A stretch of DNA of 64,000 nt from an uncultured Collinsella sp. (GTDB lineage: Bacteria > Actinomycetota > Coriobacteriia > Coriobacteriales > Coriobacteriaceae): positions 1-64,000 of the forward strand of contig CAAGCF010000023.1 of NCBI GenBank assembly GCA_900768265.1, read 5' to 3'. Both the position numbers and the translations under genes were made by a program. Positions 44,090 through 50,860 of this stretch are shown here, one piece after another. The notes under the pieces are model-generated. The model had not been told where the DNA came from. It searched no databases and was given only the letters and a program-made list of their open reading frames with translations. Every line of letters starts with the position of its first letter. Position 1 is the stretch's first letter.

Positions 44090-44932
44090 TTACTCGCCCC
44101 GGGGATGGGCCTGGGTCACGGCGCGCTTAAGCCGGTCGGGCGTAAGATGCGTGTAGATCTGCGTCGTGGACAGGCTCGCATGCCCCAGCAGCTCTTGAAC
44201 CGAACGCAGATCCGCGCCGCCCTCAAGCAGATCGGTCGCAAACGTATGACGCATCGCATGAGGCGCGATGTCGGCCGGAATGCCGGCGCACGTCGCCAGC
44301 ATATGGAACCGTCGCCTGAGCATAGCGGCACTCATGCGATTACCGCGCGCAGAAATAAACAGCGGATGCAGACCGGCTGCGGCGTCGCGGTGCTTTGCCT
44401 GGGCGAGCAGCACCGGTCTCCCCTCCTCGACATAGGTGCGCGTCGCCTCAAGTGCGCGACGATACAGAGGAACGATGCGCTCCTTGCTCCCCTTGCCCCA
44501 AAGGCGAACCACGCGCTCCGACCAAGCGATGGATTCCACGTTAAGCGCGGCAAGCTCCGAGATGCGGGCACCCGAGGCATAGAGCAGCTCGAGCATCGCC
44601 GCATCGCGCAGTCCCACGGGCGTCGAAGTATCAGGCGTCTTGAGCAGCGCCTCGACCTGTTGGGTCGTCAGCACACCGGGCAGGTCGCGCGGCAGCTTGG
44701 GCGACGCGATCGCCGAGACCGCATCGCCCTCGACAATCCCCTCGGCAGCCATCCAACGATAGAGCGACCGAATAGCCGACAAATGCGCGGCAATGGTGCG
44801 AGGCGCCACCTGCTCGCGCGAAAACTCGGCCAAATATGCGCGGACGGTACGCACATCGGCCATACGCGCATCGACACCCGTACGCTCGCACCAGGCAGCA
44901 AAGCGCTCCAACCGCGATCCATAGGCAGTCAC
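44090..44932 (-). CDS. xerC: tyrosine recombinase XerC (start uncertain)
   Basis: XerC resolves chromosome dimers at dif. The catalytic set is complete: Arg in ASGARISELAAL, Lys in GKGSKER, HAMRHTFATDLL (HxxR), LGHASLSTTQIYTH and the Tyr. The coordinate end given is the first canonical codon (GTG), giving 280 residues. However, the same frame continues upstream with typical N-terminal sequence (FDLYDTVDSFIAYIARVEG, then LSPNT). No ATG, GTG or TTG occurs there. A CTG at 44998 or an ATA at 45010 overlapping the trmFO stop would give about 303-307 residues, the family norm. It could also be a single-base change or sequencing error. Confidence 0.92.
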   Translation of the reverse strand: MTAYGSRLERFAAWCERTGVDARMADVRTVRAYLAEFSREQVAPRTIAAHLSAIRSLYRWMAAEGIVEGDAVSAIASPKLPRDLPGVLTTQQVEALLKTPDTSTPVGLRDAAMLELLYASGARISELAALNVESIAWSERVVRLWGKGSKERIVPLYRRALEATRTYVEEGRPVLLAQAKHRDAAAGLHPLFISARGNRMSAAMLRRRFHMLATCAGIPADIAPHAMRHTFATDLLEGGADLRSVQELLGHASLSTTQIYTHLTPDRLKRAVTQAHPRGE

Positions 44933-45006
44933 CGTATTGGGAGAGAGCCCCTCGACACGTGCGATGTAGGCGATAAACGAGTCGACGGTATCGTACAGGT
45001 CAAAGG

Positions 45007-46344
45007 CTATGACCGGTCGCCCCCAAACAAGTCGGAACGCGTGGCCAAGTAGGCATCGAGGGCCTCGAGCGCGCGATCCGCATATGCCTGGTAGCGGTCG
45101 CGTTTACTGCGGCGCTTGCCGTCCTCGAGCGGTGGCACCAAGCCAAAGTTAACGTGCATGGGCTGATAGCCCACCGTTGCCGGATCGGTCGCATAGCCCA
45201 CGAGCGCGCCCAGGGCACCCACGCGAGGAAGCTCAACAGGAGCCGCACCGATAGCCTCGGCATAGGTGTTGAGCGCAGCGAGCAGACCGGTCGCCACGGC
45301 CTCCATATAGCCTTCGGTGCCGGTGATCTGACCGGCGAGGCGCACGCTCGTACCGGGCACGGCAAAGGTGCCGTCAAGAACGTGCGGCGCATCGACAAAA
45401 GTATTGCGGTGCATGACGCCATAACGGAAGAACTCGGCATTCTCCAGACCGGGAACCATATGGAAGACACGCTTTTGCTCGCCAAAGGTCAGGTTGGTCT
45501 GGAAGCCCACCAGGTTGTAGGCGGTCTTCTCCTTGTTCTCGGCGCGCAGCTGAATCGCCGCCCAAGGGCGACGTCCGGTACGCGGGTCGGTGAGGCCGAC
45601 GGGCTTCATGGCGCCAAAGCGGATGGCATCCTTGCCAGTGCGGGCGACTTCCTCGGCAGGCTGACAGGCCTGGAACAGGTCACCACCCTCAAAGTCCTTG
45701 AGCACCACGCGATCGGCGGTGGTGAGTGCCTCGATAAAGGCCTCGTACTCCTCCTTGTTGAGCGGAGCATTGAGATAGTCGCCGCTCCCCTGCTCCTCAT
45801 AGCGCGACTGCGAGAACAGCACGTCCATATCGAGCGTGGAGGCATCGACGATTGGCGCGGCAGCGTCAAAGAACGCCAAGGCGTCGCCACCGACGAGCTT
45901 CATGACCTCTTCGCTCAATGCCGGAGAACACAGCGGGCCCGCGGCAATGACCACCTGGCCCTCGGGAATCTGCGTGACCTCGCCGTGCACGACCTCGATA
46001 TTGGGTCGAGCGGCAACCTCGGCCTCGACAAGCTCGGAAAACTTGACGCGGTCGACCGCCAGGGCACCGCCGGCGGGAACGGCCGCACGATGCGCGCAAT
46101 CGAGCAGTACCGAACCCATACGCTCGAGCTCGGCCTTTAGCAGGCCAGCAGCGGAATCCGGACGGGTTGACTTAAACGAATTTGAGCAGACGAGCTCGGC
46201 CAAATGATCGGTATGGTGGACCGGAGAGCTCACCTGGGGGCGCATCTCGCACAGTTTTACGGCAAACCCGCGATCTGCCAGCTGGATCGCACATTCCGAA
46301 CCCGCCAGACCGCCACCGATAACCGTCACCTGATCGAACTGCAT
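45007..46344 (-). CDS. trmFO: TrmFO, folate-dependent tRNA m5U54 methyltransferase
   Basis: TrmFO methylates U54 of tRNA using methylenetetrahydrofolate and FAD. The 445 residues contain the FAD motif VIGGGLAGSECA (9-20), the catalytic-cysteine region ELVCSNSFKS, and the conserved C-terminal GALxxYxTDP-like GALVGYATDPATVGYQPMHVNFG. ATG 46344 is chosen for AAAGGTG seven bases upstream; a TTG two codons earlier is weaker. The dprA-trmFO-xerC order is shared with many Firmicutes. Confidence 0.96.
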   Translation of the reverse strand: MQFDQVTVIGGGLAGSECAIQLADRGFAVKLCEMRPQVSSPVHHTDHLAELVCSNSFKSTRPDSAAGLLKAELERMGSVLLDCAHRAAVPAGGALAVDRVKFSELVEAEVAARPNIEVVHGEVTQIPEGQVVIAAGPLCSPALSEEVMKLVGGDALAFFDAAAPIVDASTLDMDVLFSQSRYEEQGSGDYLNAPLNKEEYEAFIEALTTADRVVLKDFEGGDLFQACQPAEEVARTGKDAIRFGAMKPVGLTDPRTGRRPWAAIQLRAENKEKTAYNLVGFQTNLTFGEQKRVFHMVPGLENAEFFRYGVMHRNTFVDAPHVLDGTFAVPGTSVRLAGQITGTEGYMEAVATGLLAALNTYAEAIGAAPVELPRVGALGALVGYATDPATVGYQPMHVNFGLVPPLEDGKRRSKRDRYQAYADRALEALDAYLATRSDLFGGDRS

Positions 46345-46358
46345 CTGCAAACACCTTT

Positions 46359-47291
46359 CTAATTGACACGCTTTCCATTGTGACCGAAGGGCGTCTGGGC
46401 GTGAAGCGCAAACTTTGAGGGCGCATACCTTCCATCCATCATGCGCTCGATAAGTCCCTCGAGCTCGAGCGAGCCCAAAAGCTTGAGCACGCCGACAGCA
46501 TCAAGCGAGACGAGCGCGGCAATGTCGTCGACCTTGAGCGGCGAGGCGATAATCGCGTGCATCACGGCCTGCTGTGTGGGGTCCAGATCGGCGATGCCGG
46601 GTGCATCGGGACGCGAGTAGCGCAGCGTGCCGTAGATACGCGAGATGGCCATCTCGATTGATTCCTCGTCGATGATGCAGCAGGCTCCGTTAGCGATGAG
46701 GTAGTTGGTCCCGCGCGACTCGGGCGAAAGGATAGAGCCCGGCACTGCAAGGAGCTCTCGTCCCAAGTCCATAGCGGCCTCCGCCGTGGAGAACGTACCC
46801 GAGGGCATGCCCGCCTCGGAAACAAAGAGCGCCTGCGACAAGGCGGCGATTACGCGATTGCGCCGCGGAAAGGCGAACTTACGCGGCCCCATACCCCACG
46901 GTGAAATCGAAACGACCGCGCCGCCCGTATCGAGCGTGCGCGTTATGAGGCCGGCGCTCGAGCGCGGATAGACAACATCGGCGCCGGTCCCCAGCACCAC
47001 GACGTGTTTGCCCCCGGCGTTGACCGCAGCCCAACCCGACGCTTGGTCGCAGCCGACCGCACCGCCCGAGACCACCGTCACTCCCGCCTCGACCGCCACC
47101 TTAGCCGCAAGTTCTGCCACGGCAAGACCGTACGGCGATGCCTTACGCGCGCCGATGATGGAGAGCGCGGGCATCGAAAGCACCTCGGGGTCGCCGCGCA
47201 CATAGAGCGTCTGGGGCACATCAGAAAGCTCCAAAACGGTCTCGGGATACAACGCATCGCCTGGATGCAGCTCGAAGGTCCCCTCGCTCAT
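46359..47291 (-). CDS. dprA: DNA processing protein DprA
   Basis: DprA protects incoming single-stranded DNA and loads RecA during transformation. The 310 residues contain the Rossmann-like core (IIGARKASPYGLAVAELAA, VVSGGAVGCDQASGWAAV, VVLGTGADVVYPRSS, FPRRNRVIAALSQALFVSEAG) and a C-terminal winged helix (about 245-300). There is no N-terminal SAM domain, so this is a short form. ATG 47291 overlaps the comM stop (TAATG). It is third in yraN-comM-dprA, an operon with the candidate competence operator. Confidence 0.95.
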   Translation of the reverse strand: MSEGTFELHPGDALYPETVLELSDVPQTLYVRGDPEVLSMPALSIIGARKASPYGLAVAELAAKVAVEAGVTVVSGGAVGCDQASGWAAVNAGGKHVVVLGTGADVVYPRSSAGLITRTLDTGGAVVSISPWGMGPRKFAFPRRNRVIAALSQALFVSEAGMPSGTFSTAEAAMDLGRELLAVPGSILSPESRGTNYLIANGACCIIDEESIEMAISRIYGTLRYSRPDAPGIADLDPTQQAVMHAIIASPLKVDDIAALVSLDAVGVLKLLGSLELEGLIERMMDGRYAPSKFALHAQTPFGHNGKRVN

Positions 47292-48814
47292 TATTGGTCC
47301 CTCCTTCCCTGGTACATCGCCGCCTCGAGCACGTGATCCTGCGTCACCCGTTCGCTTTCGGCAACATCGGCGATCGTGCGTGCGATGCGTACCAGACGCA
47401 CGATGCCGCGACCCGTAAGATGCGTGCGCTTCGACAGGCCGAGCACGCATTTCTCGGCGGCCTCGTCGAGCGCAAAGGTCGACACGACACCGTCAATGGA
47501 CCGCGACTCATCGTCCTCGGCCTCGGTGTCCGCATCGTCCATACGGGATTCACGCCAGGCGCGAAAGGCGCGCCCACGCACGACGTAATCGCGCAGCTCG
47601 GCAGATGACATACCCTCCGCGCCCTCAATGATTACCTGAGGGTCGGGGCGGGTCACGTCGATCATCATGTCGATACGATCAGCCAAAGGACCGCGCAACT
47701 TGCCCCGATAGCGCTCGACCATCGCCGCCGAGCAGCGACACGGCACTTCGCGATCGCCCAAAAACCCGCAGGGGCAGGGATTGCTCGCGGCTAGCAGCTG
47801 AAAGCGCGACGGGAACGTAAAGGCCCCGTCAACGCGCACGATCCTGACGTAGCCGCGTTCGATGGGCTGACGCAGCGTCTGCAGCACGCCGGTGGGAAAC
47901 TCTGCAAGCTCGTCCAAAAAGAGCACGCCGCCATGAGCCAGGCTAATTTCGCCCGGATGCACCGGACGCCCGCCGCCGATGAGTCCCGCGGTCGAAATGC
48001 TGTGATGCGGGCTGCGGAAGGGGCGATGCCCCGCAAGCAGTCCATCGATGTTCTCGCCCAAGACCGAATGGATGCACAGCGCCTCTTGCTGATCCTCGAG
48101 AGAAAGCTCGGGCAAAATGCCCGTCATGCGCCGCGCAAGCATGGTCTTGCCCGAACCGGGTGAGCCGATCATGAGCAGGCCGAGCTCGCCGGCGGCCGCA
48201 AGCGCCATGCCACGTTTGGCGACCTCCTGCCCCAGCACGTCGGCATAATCGAGCTCGGGCCCAAAGGTCGCCTCGAGCACTTCAGAATCCAGGTAATGCC
48301 GTGCGGCATCCCCCATGCCATGGGCAAGCTGAGATAGGTGGTCGATAAAGCCGCAGTCAACGCCTGCAAGCGGCACATGCTGATCGGACCTACCAGCGAT
48401 AAACGAAAGCCCCATATCGCGCGCCAACAGCTGAAACGCCACCTCGCCCTTAACGGGCAGCACCGTGCCGTCCAGACCAAGCTCACCTGCGATAAGGCAG
48501 CGATCGAGGTTGTTGCGGGGAATCTGCCCATCGGCCGCCAGAACCGCGATGGCAATCGGCAGGTCAAACCCGCTGCCGGTTTTACGGATATCGCCGGGTG
48601 CCAGGTTGACGGTAATGCCAGAGCGCGGGATCTCGAAGCCTGCCGAGCGCATAGCGCACCGGATACGCCCGCGCGACTCCATCACCTCCATACTCGGAAT
48701 GCCGAGCATCTGGATGCCCGGAACGCCACCGGCAAGCGAGACCTCGACGGTGACGGGAATTGCCTCGACGCCGCGGATGCAGGCCGCGTGTACGGCAAAC
48801 GTCTCGAACGCCAT
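47291..48814 (-). CDS. comM: Mg-chelatase-like AAA+ ATPase ComM (YifB)
   Basis: ComM is a hexameric branch-migration helicase that helps integrate transforming DNA. The 507 residues show the N-terminal Lon-protease-like fold (about 1-170), Walker A MIGSPGSGKTMLARR, Walker B GGVLFLDELAEF, the RFQLLAASNPCPCGFLGD segment with zinc-like cysteines, and the C-terminal domain with GRGIVRLVRIARTIAD. I chose ATG 48814 (MAFETFAVHA), which overlaps the yraN stop (TGATG). It is directly followed by dprA. Confidence 0.95.
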   Translation of the reverse strand: MAFETFAVHAACIRGVEAIPVTVEVSLAGGVPGIQMLGIPSMEVMESRGRIRCAMRSAGFEIPRSGITVNLAPGDIRKTGSGFDLPIAIAVLAADGQIPRNNLDRCLIAGELGLDGTVLPVKGEVAFQLLARDMGLSFIAGRSDQHVPLAGVDCGFIDHLSQLAHGMGDAARHYLDSEVLEATFGPELDYADVLGQEVAKRGMALAAAGELGLLMIGSPGSGKTMLARRMTGILPELSLEDQQEALCIHSVLGENIDGLLAGHRPFRSPHHSISTAGLIGGGRPVHPGEISLAHGGVLFLDELAEFPTGVLQTLRQPIERGYVRIVRVDGAFTFPSRFQLLAASNPCPCGFLGDREVPCRCSAAMVERYRGKLRGPLADRIDMMIDVTRPDPQVIIEGAEGMSSAELRDYVVRGRAFRAWRESRMDDADTEAEDDESRSIDGVVSTFALDEAAEKCVLGLSKRTHLTGRGIVRLVRIARTIADVAESERVTQDHVLEAAMYQGRRDQ

Positions 48815-49299
48815 CACGACACCTGCCAATCGAACGCATTGTACTGGTGCTCGATCTCGGCGATATGCCCGCCGCGGATGGTGACGCCCACGGCATCGAA
48901 GCGAATCGACCTGAGCGGATAGTGCTCCATGAGATAGCAACTTGCGATGCGGCGATACCGACGCTGCTTTTGGGCGTCCACGGCCTCCTCGGGAAAGACC
49001 CGCGTGGTGCAATCCAGGGCGACGCGTCTCGTCTTGACCTCGGCCATCACCACGACATCATCGAGCTCATCGAGCAGCACCAGATCGGCTTCGCCCTCAA
49101 TGCAACGATAGCCCTGCTCCAACAAGGTGTATCCACGCTCGTTAAAGTAATCGATGGTGATCAGCTCGCCCAGCATGCCGAGCTCGCGGGGACTGAGCCC
49201 CTTGATAAACTCGGGCGTCATCGCCCCGCAGTCGAGCTCGCCGTCTTCCCAGCGCTCCTTGAGTTGCTGCGTCTTGCTCTTTTTGCTTGCGGCACACAT
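48814..49299 (-). CDS. yraN: UPF0102 protein YraN (nuclease-fold)
   Basis: This belongs to the UPF0102/YraN family with a predicted restriction-endonuclease fold; its role is unproven but it commonly sits beside dprA, comM and rnhB. The 161 residues carry a charged N-terminal extension of about 45 residues. The core follows (GELITIDYFNERGYTLLEQGYRCIEGEADLVLLDEL), including the ExD..ExK nuclease pattern as GEADLV...MAEVKTR. Normal YraN is about 115-130 residues. ATG 49299 has AAAGGAGACCCC upstream. It is first gene of the operon; the shared 20-bp element lies 71 nt upstream. Confidence 0.88.
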   Translation of the reverse strand: MCAASKKSKTQQLKERWEDGELDCGAMTPEFIKGLSPRELGMLGELITIDYFNERGYTLLEQGYRCIEGEADLVLLDELDDVVVMAEVKTRRVALDCTTRVFPEEAVDAQKQRRYRRIASCYLMEHYPLRSIRFDAVGVTIRGGHIAEIEHQYNAFDWQVS

Positions 49300-49370
49300 G
49301 GGGTCTCCTTTCCCGCACACTGCATTGCCCCGATGATGAGGGCACCTTTCATGCGGGTAAGTACCGGAAG

Positions 49371-49390
49371 CAAACCAAAAGCTGACCAAA
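49371..49390 (-). promoter_or_regulatory. candidate competence operator upstream of yraN
   Basis: This is identical over 20 bases to the element upstream of comEA (20814-20833), in the same orientation and at almost the same distance from the start codon (71 versus 76 nt). It lies between the rnhB terminator and the gene. The role is inferred. Confidence 0.55.
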
Positions 49391-49397
49391 TGCCGAC

Positions 49398-49440
49398 AAA
49401 AAACGGGCCGTGTGCAACAATCACGTTGCACACGGCCCGC
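49398..49440 (-). terminator. rho-independent terminator of rnhB
   Basis: Minus-strand GCGGGCCGTGTGCAAC pairs with GTTGCACACGGCCCG, followed by six T residues. It is very strong and separates rnhB from the yraN operon. Confidence 0.93.
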
Positions 49441-49450
49441 TACCAGCAGG

Positions 49451-49488
49451 TTTATAAAATGCCAGAGGTCCCTGTCTCCACAATTGAC
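49451..49488 (-). repeat. REP-like dispersed sequence after rnhB
   Basis: It begins immediately after the rnhB stop with GTCAATTGTGGAGACAGGG and continues to GCATTTTATAA. A related, shorter version occurs at 56777-56800. It resembles the GGGGACAG end motif of the transposase remnant near 29673. Relationship is inferred. Confidence 0.35.
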
Positions 49489-50277
49489 CTAGAAAAGACG
49501 CTCAGTCTGCAGAAAGTTTCCGCAAAAGCTCACACGATGCAGCGGACAAAGTCCATGTTTGCGAATCGCCTCGATGTGCTCGGGGCTTGCATAGCCCTTC
49601 GACTCGGCCAAATGATACTCGGGGTACTCGGCGTCGTACTCGACCATCATCTCGTCACGCGTGACCTTGGCCATGATGGACGCCGCGGCGATACAGGCGA
49701 TTTTAGCATCGCCCTTCACCACGTCGCGCTCGTTGGGAACGGCGCCCAAGGGGTTACCGTCCATAAGCACGCAATCGGGCTCGAGCCCCGTATCGGCCAC
49801 GGCGCCCGCGACGGCAGCGCGGATGGCGCGGGCCATGCCCATATCATCGATATCCGCAGGCGCGATATGGCAAAAACCAATCGCCGTCGCGACCTCGGCA
49901 ATCTTCACCGAGAGCAGCTCCCGGCGCGCCGGTGTGAGCTTTTTGGAATCATTGATGCCCCAGACGCGCGGCTCCATGGGAAGGCACACGGCGCACACCG
50001 TCAAAGGACCGGCCACCGAGCCGCGACCCACCTCGTCGACACCCACGACCACGCCATCCCCACCGAGCTCGCGCATCAGCTCGTACATGCCGTTGACGCG
50101 CTCGCGCTCGGCAAGTTCCTTGGCATGGCGCTTAAGAGCGCGCTCGCAAGCCTTGATCACTTGCTGGCGCGGATCCTCACGATAATGCTCCACGAGGGCG
50201 GGGATCTCCTCAAACGTGGCACTCGCCAGCTCGCCGGCAACCTGCGATGCCGAAACCGAGCTCGTCATGTTGGCCAT
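49489..50277 (-). CDS. rnhB: ribonuclease HII
   Basis: RNase HII cuts RNA in RNA-DNA hybrids, including single ribonucleotides in DNA. The 262 residues have an N-terminal helical extension (about 1-75) followed by the catalytic core: GVDEVGRGSVAGPL (Asp-Glu pair), INDSKKLTPARRE, AAASIMAKVTRDEMM and YDAEYPEYHLAESKGY. ATG 50277 has AAGGAGGCCCCGAT upstream. It follows rplS; rplS-rnhB-yraN is a conserved arrangement, with the lepB member moved elsewhere here. Confidence 0.96.
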   Translation of the reverse strand: MANMTSSVSASQVAGELASATFEEIPALVEHYREDPRQQVIKACERALKRHAKELAERERVNGMYELMRELGGDGVVVGVDEVGRGSVAGPLTVCAVCLPMEPRVWGINDSKKLTPARRELLSVKIAEVATAIGFCHIAPADIDDMGMARAIRAAVAGAVADTGLEPDCVLMDGNPLGAVPNERDVVKGDAKIACIAAASIMAKVTRDEMMVEYDAEYPEYHLAESKGYASPEHIEAIRKHGLCPLHRVSFCGNFLQTERLF

Positions 50278-50306
50278 ATCGGGGCCTCCTTGCATGCAAA
50301 TCAGAT

Positions 50307-50338
50307 AAAAAGAAGGGCCACCCGAAGGTGACCCTTTT
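50307..50338 (-). terminator. rho-independent terminator of rplS
   Basis: Minus-strand AAGGGTCACC pairs with GGTGGCCCTT around TTCG, followed by CTTTTT. It starts 33 bases after the rplS stop codon. Confidence 0.9.
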
Positions 50339-50370
50339 GTCCAAACGAGTGGACAGACGCTGCGATCTTC

Positions 50371-50712
50371 TTAGCGCTTCTCGGGGATGCGAGCAGCCTT
50401 GCCCACCTTGTCGCGGAGGTAGTACAGCTTGGCGCGACGGACGCGACCATGACGGACGACCTCGAGCTTGGCGATCTTGGGGCTGTGAAGCGGGAAGGTA
50501 CGCTCAACACCGACACCGAAGGAAATCTTGCGGACGGTGAAGGTCTCACGGGCACCGGCGCCGGCCATGCGGATGACGTCACCCTGGAAAACCTGGATGC
50601 GCTCGCGGTCGCCTTCCTTAATGCGGTAGTGAACCTTGACGTTGTCGGCAACGCGGACCTGCGGGATGTCCTCGCGGATCTGCTGACGCTCGATTGCGCG
50701 GATGTAATCCAT
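50371..50712 (-). CDS. rplS: 50S ribosomal protein L19
   Basis: L19 lies at the subunit interface. The 113 residues include the family motifs PGD-like VRVADNVKVHYRIKEGDRERIQVFQGDVI, FTVRKISFGVGVERTFPLHSPKI and RRAKLYYLRDKVGKAARI. ATG 50712 is supported by AAGGA seven bases upstream; a TTG two codons earlier is less likely. It has its own promoter and terminator. Confidence 0.98.
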   Translation of the reverse strand: MDYIRAIERQQIREDIPQVRVADNVKVHYRIKEGDRERIQVFQGDVIRMAGAGARETFTVRKISFGVGVERTFPLHSPKIAKLEVVRHGRVRRAKLYYLRDKVGKAARIPEKR

Positions 50713-50781
50713 GTGCAATTCCTTACTCTTCTAGAGGTGCCGTACCACCTTGGCCGGCACGTAGTTGAACAAACGTATTCG

Positions 50782-50809
50782 AGTATACACGCCACGACCT
50801 TGGCTGCAA
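50782..50809 (-). promoter_or_regulatory. rplS promoter
   Basis: Minus-strand TTGCAG (50809-50804), 16 bases, TATACT (50787-50782). The leader of about 65 bases contains a GTGCCG/CGGCAC hairpin. Confidence 0.6.
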
Positions 50810-50860
50810 GAACAATTTTGCCCGTGCGCAAAAAGACAAAAACACGCACTCTTTCTGCAC

